Shown here one piece after another: positions 33,720-41,033 of a stretch of DNA of 45,247 bases (position 1 is the stretch's first letter; each line of letters opens with the position of its first letter). Location: assembly GCA_903832205.1 (NCBI GenBank), contig CAILAH010000031.1:1-45247 (forward strand). The letters are read 5' to 3'. The stretch is from an uncultured Microcaldota archaeon (GTDB taxonomy: Archaea > Micrarchaeota > Micrarchaeia > CAILAH01). Below the pieces are notes generated by a model that did not search any database, was not told the DNA's origin, and saw only the letters and a list, made by a program, of their open reading frames with translations. The position numbers and the translations under genes are program-made.

Positions 33720-33995
33720 TTACTCATAAGTCGTTTCCGAACGCCTCTCAATCTTTGCAACGCCAATGGCCTTGCGGTCCCAATATACCTTGTATGCAAT
33801 CCTGTAGCTCGAAATGCGTATTCGGTACGTATCGGCCTCGCCTTTTATCTTCTTCAGGTCGTATTCGCCCGCGGGCACGGGCCTTATCTCCAATGCTTCA
33901 AACAGCTCTTCAACGCGCGAGCGCAAGCTCGGCTTAAGCCGAATTAATTGTTTCTTCGCCCTGTTCGTAAGAAGGACAGAGAACAAGCAGGTCAT
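33720..33995 (-). CDS. RelE-family toxin
   Basis: The 91-residue protein has a RelE layout: VLLTNRAKKQLIRLKPSLRS helix, then KKIKGEADTYRIRISSYRIA strands and a VAKIERRSE end. Such toxins are ribosome-dependent mRNA interferases. I set the start at ATG 33995, giving a 4-nt overlap with the antitoxin stop; an in-frame GTG at 34013 is possible. It lies between the antitoxin gene and smc on the same strand. Confidence 0.82.
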   Translation of the reverse strand: MTCLFSVLLTNRAKKQLIRLKPSLRSRVEELFEALEIRPVPAGEYDLKKIKGEADTYRIRISSYRIAYKVYWDRKAIGVAKIERRSETTYE

Positions 33996-34177
33996 CTCCT
34001 TGCCCTGCGCCACTCTGTTCCCTTTCCCTTCTCAATCTCTTTAAATAATGAGTGCAACTCCTTGCGTTCCGCCTTGCTAACCTCCTCTTCCGGAATTAAA
34101 ACCTGCCTCAGCTCGTGCAGCTCCTTTTTCATCTGCTTCAATTCCTTGTACAAAAGGCTGATCGTGACGTTTGCCAT
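33992..34177 (-). CDS. Small antitoxin partner of RelE-like toxin
   Basis: The 61-residue charged helical protein starts with a short strand (MANVTISLLYKELKQM) and continues as a coiled coil (KKELHELRQVLIPEEEVSK). It has no clear DNA-binding domain. Size, charge, position directly before a RelE gene and ATGA overlap identify it as the antitoxin, as in other archaeal RelB-like pairs. Function is inferred from context. Confidence 0.7.
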   Translation of the reverse strand: MANVTISLLYKELKQMKKELHELRQVLIPEEEVSKAERKELHSLFKEIEKGKGTEWRRARR

Positions 34178-34222
34178 TTATCTCACTCATTTACATCGCG
34201 TTCAAAATTTAAAAGCCTTAGA

Positions 34223-34486
34223 TTACTTCTCAAAGATGTCGTCCGGCTCCATCCTCAGCCACTGGCCGCTCACGTTAATGTATATGGCATCAGTGGGCGA
34301 ATCGTAAACCGCCATATCCGGCTTTGCCTCATCCAGGGGCAAATCAATCGCAATCCTTATTCTCGCAAGCATCCAGGGGAACTTTTCCCTGAACGGGTTC
34401 AGCTCAACTATGGGCGTCCTCTTCTTCTCACGTTTCTCCTTCCTGCACCACTCGATCACTTCCCGGATTTCCTTTCTCGGCGCCAT
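34223..34486 (-). CDS. Small unknown protein
   Basis: The 87-residue protein has a basic N-terminal helix (IREVIEWCRKEKREKKR) and a strand-rich C-terminal half (ARIRIAIDLPLDEAK, DAIYINVSGQWLRME). I choose the second of two adjacent ATG codons since GGTGG lies 4 nt before it. It is 8 nt behind the stop of the 244-residue unknown gene, so the two are probably one transcript. No family recognised. Confidence 0.6.
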   Translation of the reverse strand: MAPRKEIREVIEWCRKEKREKKRTPIVELNPFREKFPWMLARIRIAIDLPLDEAKPDMAVYDSPTDAIYINVSGQWLRMEPDDIFEK

Positions 34487-34494
34487 CATTCCAC

Positions 34495-35229
34495 CTAAAG
34501 CAGATGCTGCCTGAGCATCCCGTACACGCCCCTCTGCATCTCAAGCGCGCTGTTGAACCCGAGCTCCTTGTGCGCCTGTATTAGCAATGGGTGCGGCGCA
34601 AAGTGCGATACGGTTATTGAGTAATTCTCGAACTTGGAGAGTATTGCAGTGCTCCCCTGCACCCTCCCCTTCCCGCCGTAGACTGCGCTTGCGCTTACGG
34701 CCGCTGCCGACACGATTGCATTCTCATTATTGTGGTGCTGGAACGAGAACTCCACGTCGTGCCCCTCAATCTTCCTGCTCTTGATTCCCACACCGTCGGC
34801 GTGCCCGCTGAATGCAATTGTCATCACCGCATTATTCTCAGTGACCTTCAATTCGTTCTTTTCCAATTTCAGGAGCGCGTAGTGGTCGAGCCTCTCCGCC
34901 TCGCCGATCTTCTTCACTGCGGCCTTGCTCAGGAAAAACACGTAATCATCCTTGAACCCGAACGCCCTCATGGAGCCCGATGCCCAATCGAGCCTCATAT
35001 CCTTCGCATCAATTTTCATGCCCTGGTAATATCTGGTCGGCTTGGGCAATGCAACCCTCGGCTCCAGGTATAATAGGGGCTCAATGCAGGGGAAATCGCC
35101 CTGTGAGAACAGCAATGGCTGGCTTATGGCGTTCTCGGTATTCATCAGCCTTTGGACGTCTTCCAGCATATACTTGCTCAGCACGCTAGAATAATTCGAA
35201 GTACTTAGCTTTGCGCAAAGTTCACACAT
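34495..35229 (-). CDS. Unknown protein, CxxC start
   Basis: The protein has 244 residues and no signal or membrane segment. It begins MCELCAKL, a CxxC pair that could bind metal with other residues. It contains a beta-rich C-terminal half with strands such as LKVTENNAVMTIAFSG and an Ala/Ser-rich helix (IVSAAAVSASAVYGG). I do not recognise the family. A TTTAAA element lies about 28 nt before ATG 35229 on the minus strand, which fits a leaderless transcript. It is first in a run with the 34223 gene and possibly the toxin-antitoxin pair. Confidence 0.65.
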   Translation of the reverse strand: MCELCAKLSTSNYSSVLSKYMLEDVQRLMNTENAISQPLLFSQGDFPCIEPLLYLEPRVALPKPTRYYQGMKIDAKDMRLDWASGSMRAFGFKDDYVFFLSKAAVKKIGEAERLDHYALLKLEKNELKVTENNAVMTIAFSGHADGVGIKSRKIEGHDVEFSFQHHNNENAIVSAAAVSASAVYGGKGRVQGSTAILSKFENYSITVSHFAPHPLLIQAHKELGFNSALEMQRGVYGMLRQHLL

Positions 35230-35366
35230 ATGGGTACCAGCATCTAGGATAGGGGGTTTAAAGTTTAAAAAAGTAGGGAGCGGCACACCCATGTGTGTGG
35301 GGGGTGTTGTGAGGGCATGCCGTGTAGCCTCCGAGTTTCACGCCACCGTGGAGGTGTTGTGAATAT

Positions 35367-35819
35367 TTACTTCATTATGTAATGCACATTCCTTCCCGCC
35401 TGCCTCTTATCGAGGTATCCCAGCGAGAACAGCCTGTGCAGGCGCGAGCTTGCGCCGTTCCTTCCCTTGTAATCGAAGTGCTTCTGCACTTCCCCTGCCG
35501 TGACCATTCTCATCTTCTTCACGTACCCGAGCAACTCGGAATCGACCTCACCAAGAAGCGTCTTCTCCTTCTTTCTGGCCTTTCCGAGCTCACTCTCGAG
35601 CTTCTCTACCTGCATTTCCAGCTTCTCGATTTTGCTGATTGCGGTCGCAATCAGGCTGTTTGTCCTTTCGCGCTCATCCTTGAGCGAGTACATGAGTTGG
35701 GCGATGACGACCGGGTCAGCGAGATCTTTCGAGGAGACTATTTTCTCTTCAACGTTTGCATTCGCTACCGCCGCCTCAAATTTATATTCTTTCGCTGCTA
35801 ATTCCTTTTGTTCGTCCAT
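35367..35819 (-). CDS. Coiled-coil winged-helix DNA-binding protein
   Basis: The protein has 150 residues. Residues about 45-90 form a coiled coil (ATAISKIEKLEMQVEKLESE). Residues 92-150 form a winged-helix domain: GYVKKMRMVTAGEVQKHFDY, RLHRLFSLGYLDKRQ, then the wing strand VHYIMK. It probably dimerises through the coil and binds DNA. Six phased repeats lie directly upstream, in the interval shared with the divergent 35917 operon, so it is the natural candidate to bind them and regulate both directions. Function inferred. Confidence 0.8.
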   Translation of the reverse strand: MDEQKELAAKEYKFEAAVANANVEEKIVSSKDLADPVVIAQLMYSLKDERERTNSLIATAISKIEKLEMQVEKLESELGKARKKEKTLLGEVDSELLGYVKKMRMVTAGEVQKHFDYKGRNGASSRLHRLFSLGYLDKRQAGRNVHYIMK

Positions 35820-35830
35820 CGCTCCAACTC

Positions 35831-35892
35831 ATCAAGACATTATCATGAACGTATCATGATACTGTCATGACACTATCATTATAGCATCAATG
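35831..35892. promoter_or_regulatory. Six direct repeats with exact 11-bp period (operator candidate)
   Basis: Heptamers begin at 35831, 35842, 35853, 35864, 35875 and 35886: ATCAAGA, ATCATGA, ATCATGA, GTCATGA, ATCATTA, ATCAATG. All are spaced 11 bp start to start, so they lie near one face of the helix. The core TCATGA is itself palindromic. The array ends next to the TTTATAAAT box of the rightward operon. Likely bound cooperatively by a regulator. Confidence 0.8.
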
Positions 35893-35900
35893 TTTATAAA
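35893..35900 (+). promoter_or_regulatory. TATA box of the 35917 operon
   Basis: TTTATAAA sits about 20-25 nt before the ATG at 35917 and directly abuts the repeat array, so protein bound to the array could block or recruit the basal factors. Confidence 0.6.
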
Positions 35901-35916
35901 TCTATCGTGATGTCCC

Positions 35917-36480
35917 ATGCCGTCTGATAACTCGCACCTCAAGGAAGGCCTCAAGAAGCTCTATAGCCACGTGAGGACGAGGAACATCCGCGGCCTCCGC
36001 GACGCCTCGAACGTATTCACGCACGAATTGCTTATTTTCCAGGACCCATTCTATCTCGATTTGGCGCTCGTCTCTCTCGTCCTTGCAAAGATGGTGGAGA
36101 AGCCGCGCTTCTGGAGATATGAGCAGTGGAAGGATATCATATTATCAATAGAGGGCGGGCTCAAGCAGGCGGTTTCCCTCGCTGAACGCAATGATTTCAA
36201 GGGCATAAGCAGGATTGTCAGGCTGATTCTTGAGAAGCTGAGCAATGTGGAAAAGCAGGACAGGCGCTATGTCGATACGGTGGTGATGTCGGCGCGCATA
36301 AAGATTGGCTCGACGCTCTACGGCCAGGGGCTTTCCCTTGGAAAGGCGTCCTCGCTGGCCGGCGCGGAGCGCGATGACGTGCTTCGCTATTCCGGCAGGA
36401 CGCTCATCTCCGACAGGTTCGGAAAGACATTTTCAATAGGAGAGAGGTTAGGCAATGTCGCAGGAATCTTCAGAAATTAA
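35917..36480 (+). CDS. Helical protein, unknown, first gene of nuclease operon
   Basis: The 187-residue protein is all-helical and basic. The N-terminal part includes LKEGLKKLYSHVRTRNIRGL; the C-terminal part (GKASSLAGAERDDVLRYSG) looks like a helix-turn-helix or small DNA-binding unit. I do not know the family by function. It overlaps the following PIN-domain gene by 26 nt, so the products are co-translated. Expression probably answers to the repeat array upstream. Confidence 0.7.
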   Translation: MPSDNSHLKEGLKKLYSHVRTRNIRGLRDASNVFTHELLIFQDPFYLDLALVSLVLAKMVEKPRFWRYEQWKDIILSIEGGLKQAVSLAERNDFKGISRIVRLILEKLSNVEKQDRRYVDTVVMSARIKIGSTLYGQGLSLGKASSLAGAERDDVLRYSGRTLISDRFGKTFSIGERLGNVAGIFRN

Positions 36481-37168
36481 CCGCAACTCAATAGTGTGCG
36501 ATTCAAGCTCGCTAATCTCACTAGCTGAAAGCTGCCAGCTCGATGCGCTCTCGTTTTTGAAGCAGCACATGTTCGGCGATTTCATCTATCCGCGCACCGT
36601 CCGCATAGAATCGATGGAGCGCCCGATGAACATGCGCGAGCATTCGCTGCGCGCGTTCCGCCTCATGGACTATGAGAAAAGCGGCACAATCAAGTTCGTT
36701 GAGTACGATGTCACGCAGAAGATGAATGAGCTCATGAACACCGCAAACAACATCTTCTCCGTCTACGGCAAGCCCATCCAGCTGATGGATCCCGGCGAGG
36801 CTGCGCAGGTCGCGCTGGCCATGGAGTTCGGGATAAACTGCATACTGATTGATGAGCGCACCACGCGCACATTGATTGAGGCGCCATTCAGGCACAAGGA
36901 GCACCTGGAGCGCGAGTTCCGCAAGACCGTCAACACGAACGACAGGCTTCTCGAACGGTTTAACGATCTCACCAGGGATTTGAAGATAATACGAAGCTCT
37001 GAAATCATACTTCTCTCCTACAAGTACGGCTATTTCGACCACTACGGCGAGAATAAGGAGAAGGCGCTTGAGGGCGCGCTCTATGGCGTGAAGCTCTGCG
37101 GGTGCAGCATCAGCTTTGAGGAGATTGACGAGATCATGCGTGAGTTACATGCCAAGCAGCTCTTCTAA
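36455..37168 (+). CDS. PIN-like domain protein
   Basis: The protein has 237 residues. An N-terminal strand with Asp16 (IVCDSSSLISLAES) matches the first acidic site of PIN nucleases. D112/E115 (MDPGEAAQVALA) and D133/E134 (CILIDERTTR) supply the further acidic residues in the expected order. PIN domains cut RNA. The C-terminal 90 residues are an additional helical region not seen in toxin-type VapC. ATG 36455 has AGAGGTTA upstream. It sits between an unknown helical protein and an ERCC4 nuclease gene. Confidence 0.8.
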   Translation: MSQESSEINRNSIVCDSSSLISLAESCQLDALSFLKQHMFGDFIYPRTVRIESMERPMNMREHSLRAFRLMDYEKSGTIKFVEYDVTQKMNELMNTANNIFSVYGKPIQLMDPGEAAQVALAMEFGINCILIDERTTRTLIEAPFRHKEHLEREFRKTVNTNDRLLERFNDLTRDLKIIRSSEIILLSYKYGYFDHYGENKEKALEGALYGVKLCGCSISFEEIDEIMRELHAKQLF

Positions 37169-37865
37169 GCCTACCAGTGAACGGGCGGAATCACAATCAA
37201 CCCTTAGTGGGTTTGCTTCACCCGGCGAGGTAATCGTTTACGTCGACACGCGCGAGGATGCCGCAGTTGTGGAAGCCATTGGGAAGCGCGGCTGCAAAGC
37301 CATCATTAGGCAATTGGATGTTGGCGATTATATCGTCTCCGACCGCGCGATCGTTGAGCGCAAGACGCGTGATGATTTCGAAAGCTCCATAATTGACGGA
37401 CGGCTTTTTGACCAGGCATCGCGCATCACGCAGGCCTACGAAAAGGTTGTCTACATAATAGAGGGGCAGTCTTTTGCGGAAAGGGTGAACCGGAAGGCGC
37501 TCATGGCCGCGGTCGCCTCGCTCATGCTCAACAATAACATCTCCATCTTCTTTACGCGGGACCCTTCAGCAAGCGCAGAGCTCATCTGCGCGCTCGCATC
37601 CAAGGAGCAGATTGAGTCGAGAAGGACAATACTCATAAAGAAGCCGAAGAAGCACAATGATGAGCAGCTCTCCATCCTCTACATCGCATCGGCTATTCCG
37701 CTTATCGGGGAAAAGACGGCAGAAAACCTTCTCCTGCATTTCGGCTCATTGCAAAATCTCTTCGGCGCAACCGAGCAGCAGCTCGCGGAAGTGAAGGGAG
37801 TGGGAAAGAAGCGCGCCCGTGAAATCGCAAAGATACTCCGCACAAAATACGTTTCGCGGGATTAA
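37149..37865 (+). CDS. ERCC4/XPF-type structure-specific nuclease
   Basis: The 238-residue protein has an ERCC4 nuclease domain with the metal-binding set D33 (VDTRED), GDY (59-61) and ERK (70-72, VERKTRDDF). A tandem helix-hairpin-helix region follows (IPLIGEKTAENLLLHFGS, EVKGVGKKRAREIAKIL). It lacks a helicase domain, so it corresponds to the short archaeal XPF form that cuts branched DNA as a dimer, often with PCNA. I choose ATG 37149, overlapping the PIN gene by 20 nt. Confidence 0.93.
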   Translation: MPSSSSKPTSERAESQSTLSGFASPGEVIVYVDTREDAAVVEAIGKRGCKAIIRQLDVGDYIVSDRAIVERKTRDDFESSIIDGRLFDQASRITQAYEKVVYIIEGQSFAERVNRKALMAAVASLMLNNNISIFFTRDPSASAELICALASKEQIESRRTILIKKPKKHNDEQLSILYIASAIPLIGEKTAENLLLHFGSLQNLFGATEQQLAEVKGVGKKRAREIAKILRTKYVSRD

Positions 37866-37901
37866 TTTTTCCAGCAAATGCAACTGCAGATTCATCGCCG
37901 C

Positions 37902-38153
37902 TCAACTAAGCCTGTCCATCGCAACAACATCAATGCTGCTGACATTTGGGATGCTTTGAAGCTTCTCTTCCAGCGGTGAGCTGCCGTCTTTCTCGTCCGT
38001 GTAGAACAGCGCCTTGATTGCCTTTGCGCCGAACGCAAGCTCCTCGGTCCCGATCTGTATGGGCTTGAGCTCCGCCTTTATCTTTGCGATAAGCTCGTCA
38101 ACCTTTTCCTGCTCTTCAGGGTAAATCCTTATGAGAACTGCAACCTGTGCCAT
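37902..38153 (-). CDS. Elongation factor 1-beta (aEF1B)
   Basis: This 83-residue archaeal guanine nucleotide exchange factor for aEF1A has the pattern VAVLIRIYPEE, KIKAELKPIQIGTEELAFGA and a C-terminal NVSSIDVVAMDRL strand, as in the family. ATG 38153 is preferred: GGTGA lies 7 nt upstream, while an earlier ATG at 38159 touches it. It is followed by the convergent end of the ERCC4 gene. Confidence 0.92.
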   Translation of the reverse strand: MAQVAVLIRIYPEEQEKVDELIAKIKAELKPIQIGTEELAFGAKAIKALFYTDEKDGSSPLEEKLQSIPNVSSIDVVAMDRLS

Positions 38154-38188
38154 TTTCATTTCACCTTTATGCTATTCTTCAGGGCGTA

Positions 38189-38788
38189 TTATTTATAAAA
38201 CTCAAAGTCCTGCTTCTCCTCTTCCACGGGGTACCTGGGCGGGTCCGGCCTTTCAAACAGCTTTGCGTAAATGAACCCGAATGCCAATCCGCCCAAATGC
38301 GCCGCGCTTGCAATCCCGGAGGACATGTTGAATGTCCCAATGAACTCAATTGCCACCCAAACAAACACGGCCATGCCCATCCTCATGGGCACGAACCACA
38401 TGTAGATGACCAGCTCCGGCGTCAATACCGCGAGCGCTCCAAGTATTGCATAAATCGCACCGCTCGCTCCCAGTGCGGGCACTGCGGGCGCAATCCCCAC
38501 CACAATCGTCAGGTAATACAGCACCGAGCCTATGATTCCTCCCGCAAAGAACATCATGAGGAACCTGTTTTGCCCAACCCTGTTCTCGAGTATGGGCCCG
38601 AACATCAATAGTGCAAGCATGTTGAAGAAGATGTGCGTCAAATCAGCGTGCAGGAATATGGAAGTAACGAACCTCCACGGCTGGCTCAATGCGACCGTCG
38701 GGTTGAATATGAATGCCTCAGTGAATCCCGGGATTGTCTGCAGGAAGAACACGAGGAACATAATCCCTATTAAGTAGAACGTTATCAT
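38189..38788 (-). CDS. Rhomboid-family intramembrane serine protease
   Basis: The 199-residue polytopic protein has about six hydrophobic helices. The catalytic serine is S109 in LGASGAIYA and the histidine is H164 in AAHLGGLAFGF. H52 and N56 (LTHIFFNMLAL) complete the family pattern. Rhomboids cleave membrane proteins inside the bilayer. It precedes aEF1B by 29 nt on the same strand and is divergent from the tRNA gene. Confidence 0.92.
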   Translation of the reverse strand: MITFYLIGIMFLVFFLQTIPGFTEAFIFNPTVALSQPWRFVTSIFLHADLTHIFFNMLALLMFGPILENRVGQNRFLMMFFAGGIIGSVLYYLTIVVGIAPAVPALGASGAIYAILGALAVLTPELVIYMWFVPMRMGMAVFVWVAIEFIGTFNMSSGIASAAHLGGLAFGFIYAKLFERPDPPRYPVEEEKQDFEFYK

Positions 38789-38845
38789 CGGTCATATTCA
38801 AAAACGCAAAACTTAAATTAAGTATCCCACAATAACATACTCACG

Positions 38846-38873
38846 GGCCGTATAAACCAAGGGTTTATAGGCC
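38846..38873 (+). promoter_or_regulatory. Palindromic TATA region before tRNA-Arg
   Basis: TATAAACC (38851-38858) and GGTTTATA (38862-38869) are exact inverted repeats 3 nt apart, flanked by GGCC on both sides. The GTTTATAGG part is 27-33 nt before the tRNA 5' end, the expected distance for its TATA box. The other arm could serve the opposite direction. Confidence 0.6.
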
Positions 38874-38934
38874 CCGCAAGTCAGAAGATTTGCACGGGCC
38901 CGTAGCTCAGCCTGGATAGAGCGGCAGCCTTCTA

Positions 38935-39031
38935 GTCCTTTTTCTTTCCCATTGCCTGCGGGCAAGAGGGTAAAGAAAACCGACACTAAAAGAAAGGGAG
39001 GCGCGTCCAGTAATGCGCTTCAGGAAAGGTA
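38935..39031 (+). other. tRNA-Arg intron 1 (position 37/38)
   Basis: This 97-nt intron is at the canonical site. It holds internal stems: TTTTCTTT/AAAGAAAA around a TTGCC/GGCAA hairpin (38943-38980), and GCGC/GCGC (about 39001-39018). The ends pair TCCT (38936-38939) with AGGA (39022-39025) next to the CCTT/AAGG central helix that includes anticodon-loop bases. Confidence 0.75.
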
Positions 39032-39053
39032 AGCTGAGGGTCACGGGTTCAAA

Positions 39054-39144
39054 GGTCCCTTTTTTGGGAGTTGCAACCTCTGGTTGCAAATTGTGTGCTT
39101 CGCACACAACTGCCTAAAAAGCGACACCAAAAAGCGACAGAAAA
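39054..39144 (+). other. tRNA-Arg intron 2 (T-loop, position 59/60)
   Basis: This 91-nt non-canonical intron contains two strong hairpins, TTGCAACC/GGTTGCAA and TTGTGTGC/GCACACAA, and two direct copies of AAAAAGCGACA (39116-39126, 39129-39139). The second copy abuts the 3' splice region and provides GAC of the inner helix. Confidence 0.75.
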
Positions 39145-39158
39145 TCCCGTCGGGCCCG

Positions 39159-39174
39159 TATCTTTTTTTTAAAA
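39159..39174 (+). terminator. T-tract terminator after tRNA-Arg
   Basis: TATCTTTTTTTT begins immediately after the discriminator base and is a typical archaeal poly-T termination signal. Confidence 0.6.
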
Positions 39175-39179
39175 TCCCA

Positions 39180-41033
39180 CTACTCGTTATTTTTGCCCAG
39201 GAAGAGTGCAAGCGCTGCCATCAGCGTGATAAATATCCCGTAAGCCGCAAGGGTGAACAGCGGCACCATTGACGGTGCATTGTAAGTCATGGCAGACTGC
39301 ATCGCCAGCATTGCCTGTGTAAGCGGCGATGCAATCCCGAAGATGGCAATCTGCGAAGGCATGAATTCGAACGGGAATAGTATGCCGCTCATGAACAGCA
39401 GTGGCAGCCCGATTACAAGCGAGCTTAGGAATGCGGTCGATTCGGATTCCGAGAATAGCGCGATAAATATGCCCAACGCGCAGAACACTAGCGTGTTCAG
39501 TGAGAGTGCCGCAAGAAGGAACAGGAACACGTTCAAATCCAGCAGGTTGAATGCGCTGTATGCGCCGGAAGAGAGCAGGAGCACCAATATGGATGACGGA
39601 AGCATAACGAATGTGTAGCTGATGACCTTGTATGCGATGAACTCAAGCGAATTTGCCTGCGAGAGCTGTATCCTGGCGAACGTGCCGTAGTATTTCTCCC
39701 TCACCAGCGATGTCGACGAAAGAAACAATGCAACGAACATCAGCACGAGCGGCAGAAGGCTCGGCAGCAGGAACCCGAAGAACGGCTTTTTGCCGAGCAC
39801 GTCAAATGATGATAACAGTATGGGCGAGATTACCGACTGGGGCTCGCGTGACGTAATCTCCTTAATCTGCCCGCGGCTCTCAGTGATAATGTCCTCAAGC
39901 TCATACGTCTTTGTGATTATCTGGTCCAGCGAAGAATCAATCTCAGCCATCGTCCCAAGCGCGGCCTGCCTGTTTTGCTCGAGCTGTGTGATGAATTTCT
40001 TCATGTTCTCCAGCTTTGTGCGCGATTCATTTGAGCTGTTCTTTGCGGATGCGATGTTTGCCTTGAACTCCTGTATTGTGAGGTTTGCGGCGTACAGGTT
40101 CACCCTCGCCTCCCTCACTTTCAATATTCTGGATTCAACGGAGCTGTGCGCCGATGAGACGCTTGCGTTAAGCGAATCCACTGAAACGCAGTAAGCCATG
40201 AAGATTATATTTGTGCAGTCCATTCCCGCCTTGGATGCGGTGATGAACATATCCGCGGTGGCAAGCGTGTTGTTGATATTGACGAGGTCCGCCTCCGTCT
40301 GGTTTAGAGTTACATCATAACCTGCGAAGTCAGACTCGATCTTGGTGAGGTTGCCCTCCGCATCATCAAGTGAGCTGTATGCGGCATTCAGCGTGCCGTT
40401 TGCCTCATCAAGCTGCACCTTCACGGAATTAATGTCCATTGAGTTCAGCGAATTTGTGGTCTTCTTCAGGCTGGCCTTCATCTCCAGCGCTTTTTCCCTT
40501 GTGCTGTTAGCATCCTCAAGAAGCGTTGCGAGCTTTGCGTCCGCATCGTTGAGCCTGGACCACACCTCAAGTATGAACTGCGTGCCGATTTGCTGCCCGG
40601 TCTGCTGCACCGCGGAGTTGACAAATGACTCGAGCGTTGGCGAGACCTGGAACCTTGAATTGTCAAGCAGTATTATTACACGCTGTGTTTCGCCGCTGCG
40701 TATCCCCTGCTCAAACCCGGGCGGGATTATCAATGCGGCCGTGAGTTTTCCCGCCTTGACATCATTGTTGAGCGCAACACTGCAGCTCTTCTCTGCGCTG
40801 TAATCCTTGAGCTCCGTATTGTTCGCAATCCCTGAGATGAAGAGCATTGATGAGTTGCTCTGGTCCAAATCGCAGTAGCCGAACGCGGTCTTCTTGAGCT
40901 CCATTGCGCTCCCGCTGAATACCACGTTCATGATGATGATTACCAATATCGGCACTGCAAGCATTAGGAACAGCGTTCGGCCATCGCGCATAAACTGGCC
41001 CCAGTCCTTGCCTATCTCATTTAGCAGGTTCAT
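39180..41033 (-). CDS. ABC-2-type transporter permease with large coiled-coil ectodomain
   Basis: The 617-residue protein has one N-terminal membrane helix (MLAVPILVIIIMNVVF) and then a long extracytoplasmic region. The first part of that region resembles the YhgE/ABC-2 fold; residues about 160-400 are coiled coil rich in Asn/Asp/Ser. Five to six membrane helices follow (LLPLVLMFVALFLSS onward), ending KNNE. Its start overlaps the ATPase gene by 17 nt, so the two form one exporter. Substrates of such systems include lipids and peptides; unknown here. Confidence 0.88.
   Translation of the reverse strand: MNLLNEIGKDWGQFMRDGRTLFLMLAVPILVIIIMNVVFSGSAMELKKTAFGYCDLDQSNSSMLFISGIANNTELKDYSAEKSCSVALNNDVKAGKLTAALIIPPGFEQGIRSGETQRVIILLDNSRFQVSPTLESFVNSAVQQTGQQIGTQFILEVWSRLNDADAKLATLLEDANSTREKALEMKASLKKTTNSLNSMDINSVKVQLDEANGTLNAAYSSLDDAEGNLTKIESDFAGYDVTLNQTEADLVNINNTLATADMFITASKAGMDCTNIIFMAYCVSVDSLNASVSSAHSSVESRILKVREARVNLYAANLTIQEFKANIASAKNSSNESRTKLENMKKFITQLEQNRQAALGTMAEIDSSLDQIITKTYELEDIITESRGQIKEITSREPQSVISPILLSSFDVLGKKPFFGFLLPSLLPLVLMFVALFLSSTSLVREKYYGTFARIQLSQANSLEFIAYKVISYTFVMLPSSILVLLLSSGAYSAFNLLDLNVFLFLLAALSLNTLVFCALGIFIALFSESESTAFLSSLVIGLPLLFMSGILFPFEFMPSQIAIFGIASPLTQAMLAMQSAMTYNAPSMVPLFTLAAYGIFITLMAALALFLGKNNE

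Larger units (their letters stand above)
38896..39158 (+). tRNA. tRNA-Arg (anticodon UCU) with two introns
   Basis: Exons are 38896-38934, 39032-39053 and 39145-39158, 75 nt together. The acceptor stem is GGGCCCG/CGGGCCC with discriminator G; the D stem is GCTC/GAGC. The anticodon arm is GCAGC-CTTCTA-A-GCTG(A), with one G-A mismatch at 27-43. The T arm is ACGGG-TTCAAAT-CCCGT. Intron 1 (38935-39031, 97 nt) is at 37/38. Intron 2 (39054-39144, 91 nt) is in the T-loop at 59/60. Both junctions can form bulge-helix-bulge structures: intron 1 via CCTT/AAGG with 4-nt bulges, and intron 2 via TTC/GAA with 3-nt bulges and GTC/GAC inside. Confidence 0.88.

Noticed and set aside
38907-39107. Open frame across the tRNA-Arg gene and introns
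   Set aside because: Non-coding sequence. The tRNA exons and splice motifs account for this interval.
39116-39139. AAAAAGCGACA direct repeats as a CRISPR fragment
   Set aside because: There are only two copies, 13 bp apart, inside a tRNA intron, with no spacer pattern and no cas genes in the window.
38896-39158. tRNA-Arg as a pseudogene because of the long insertions
   Set aside because: All stems pair after removal of two BHB-bounded introns, with a single mismatch at 27-43, and a promoter and T-tract are in place.
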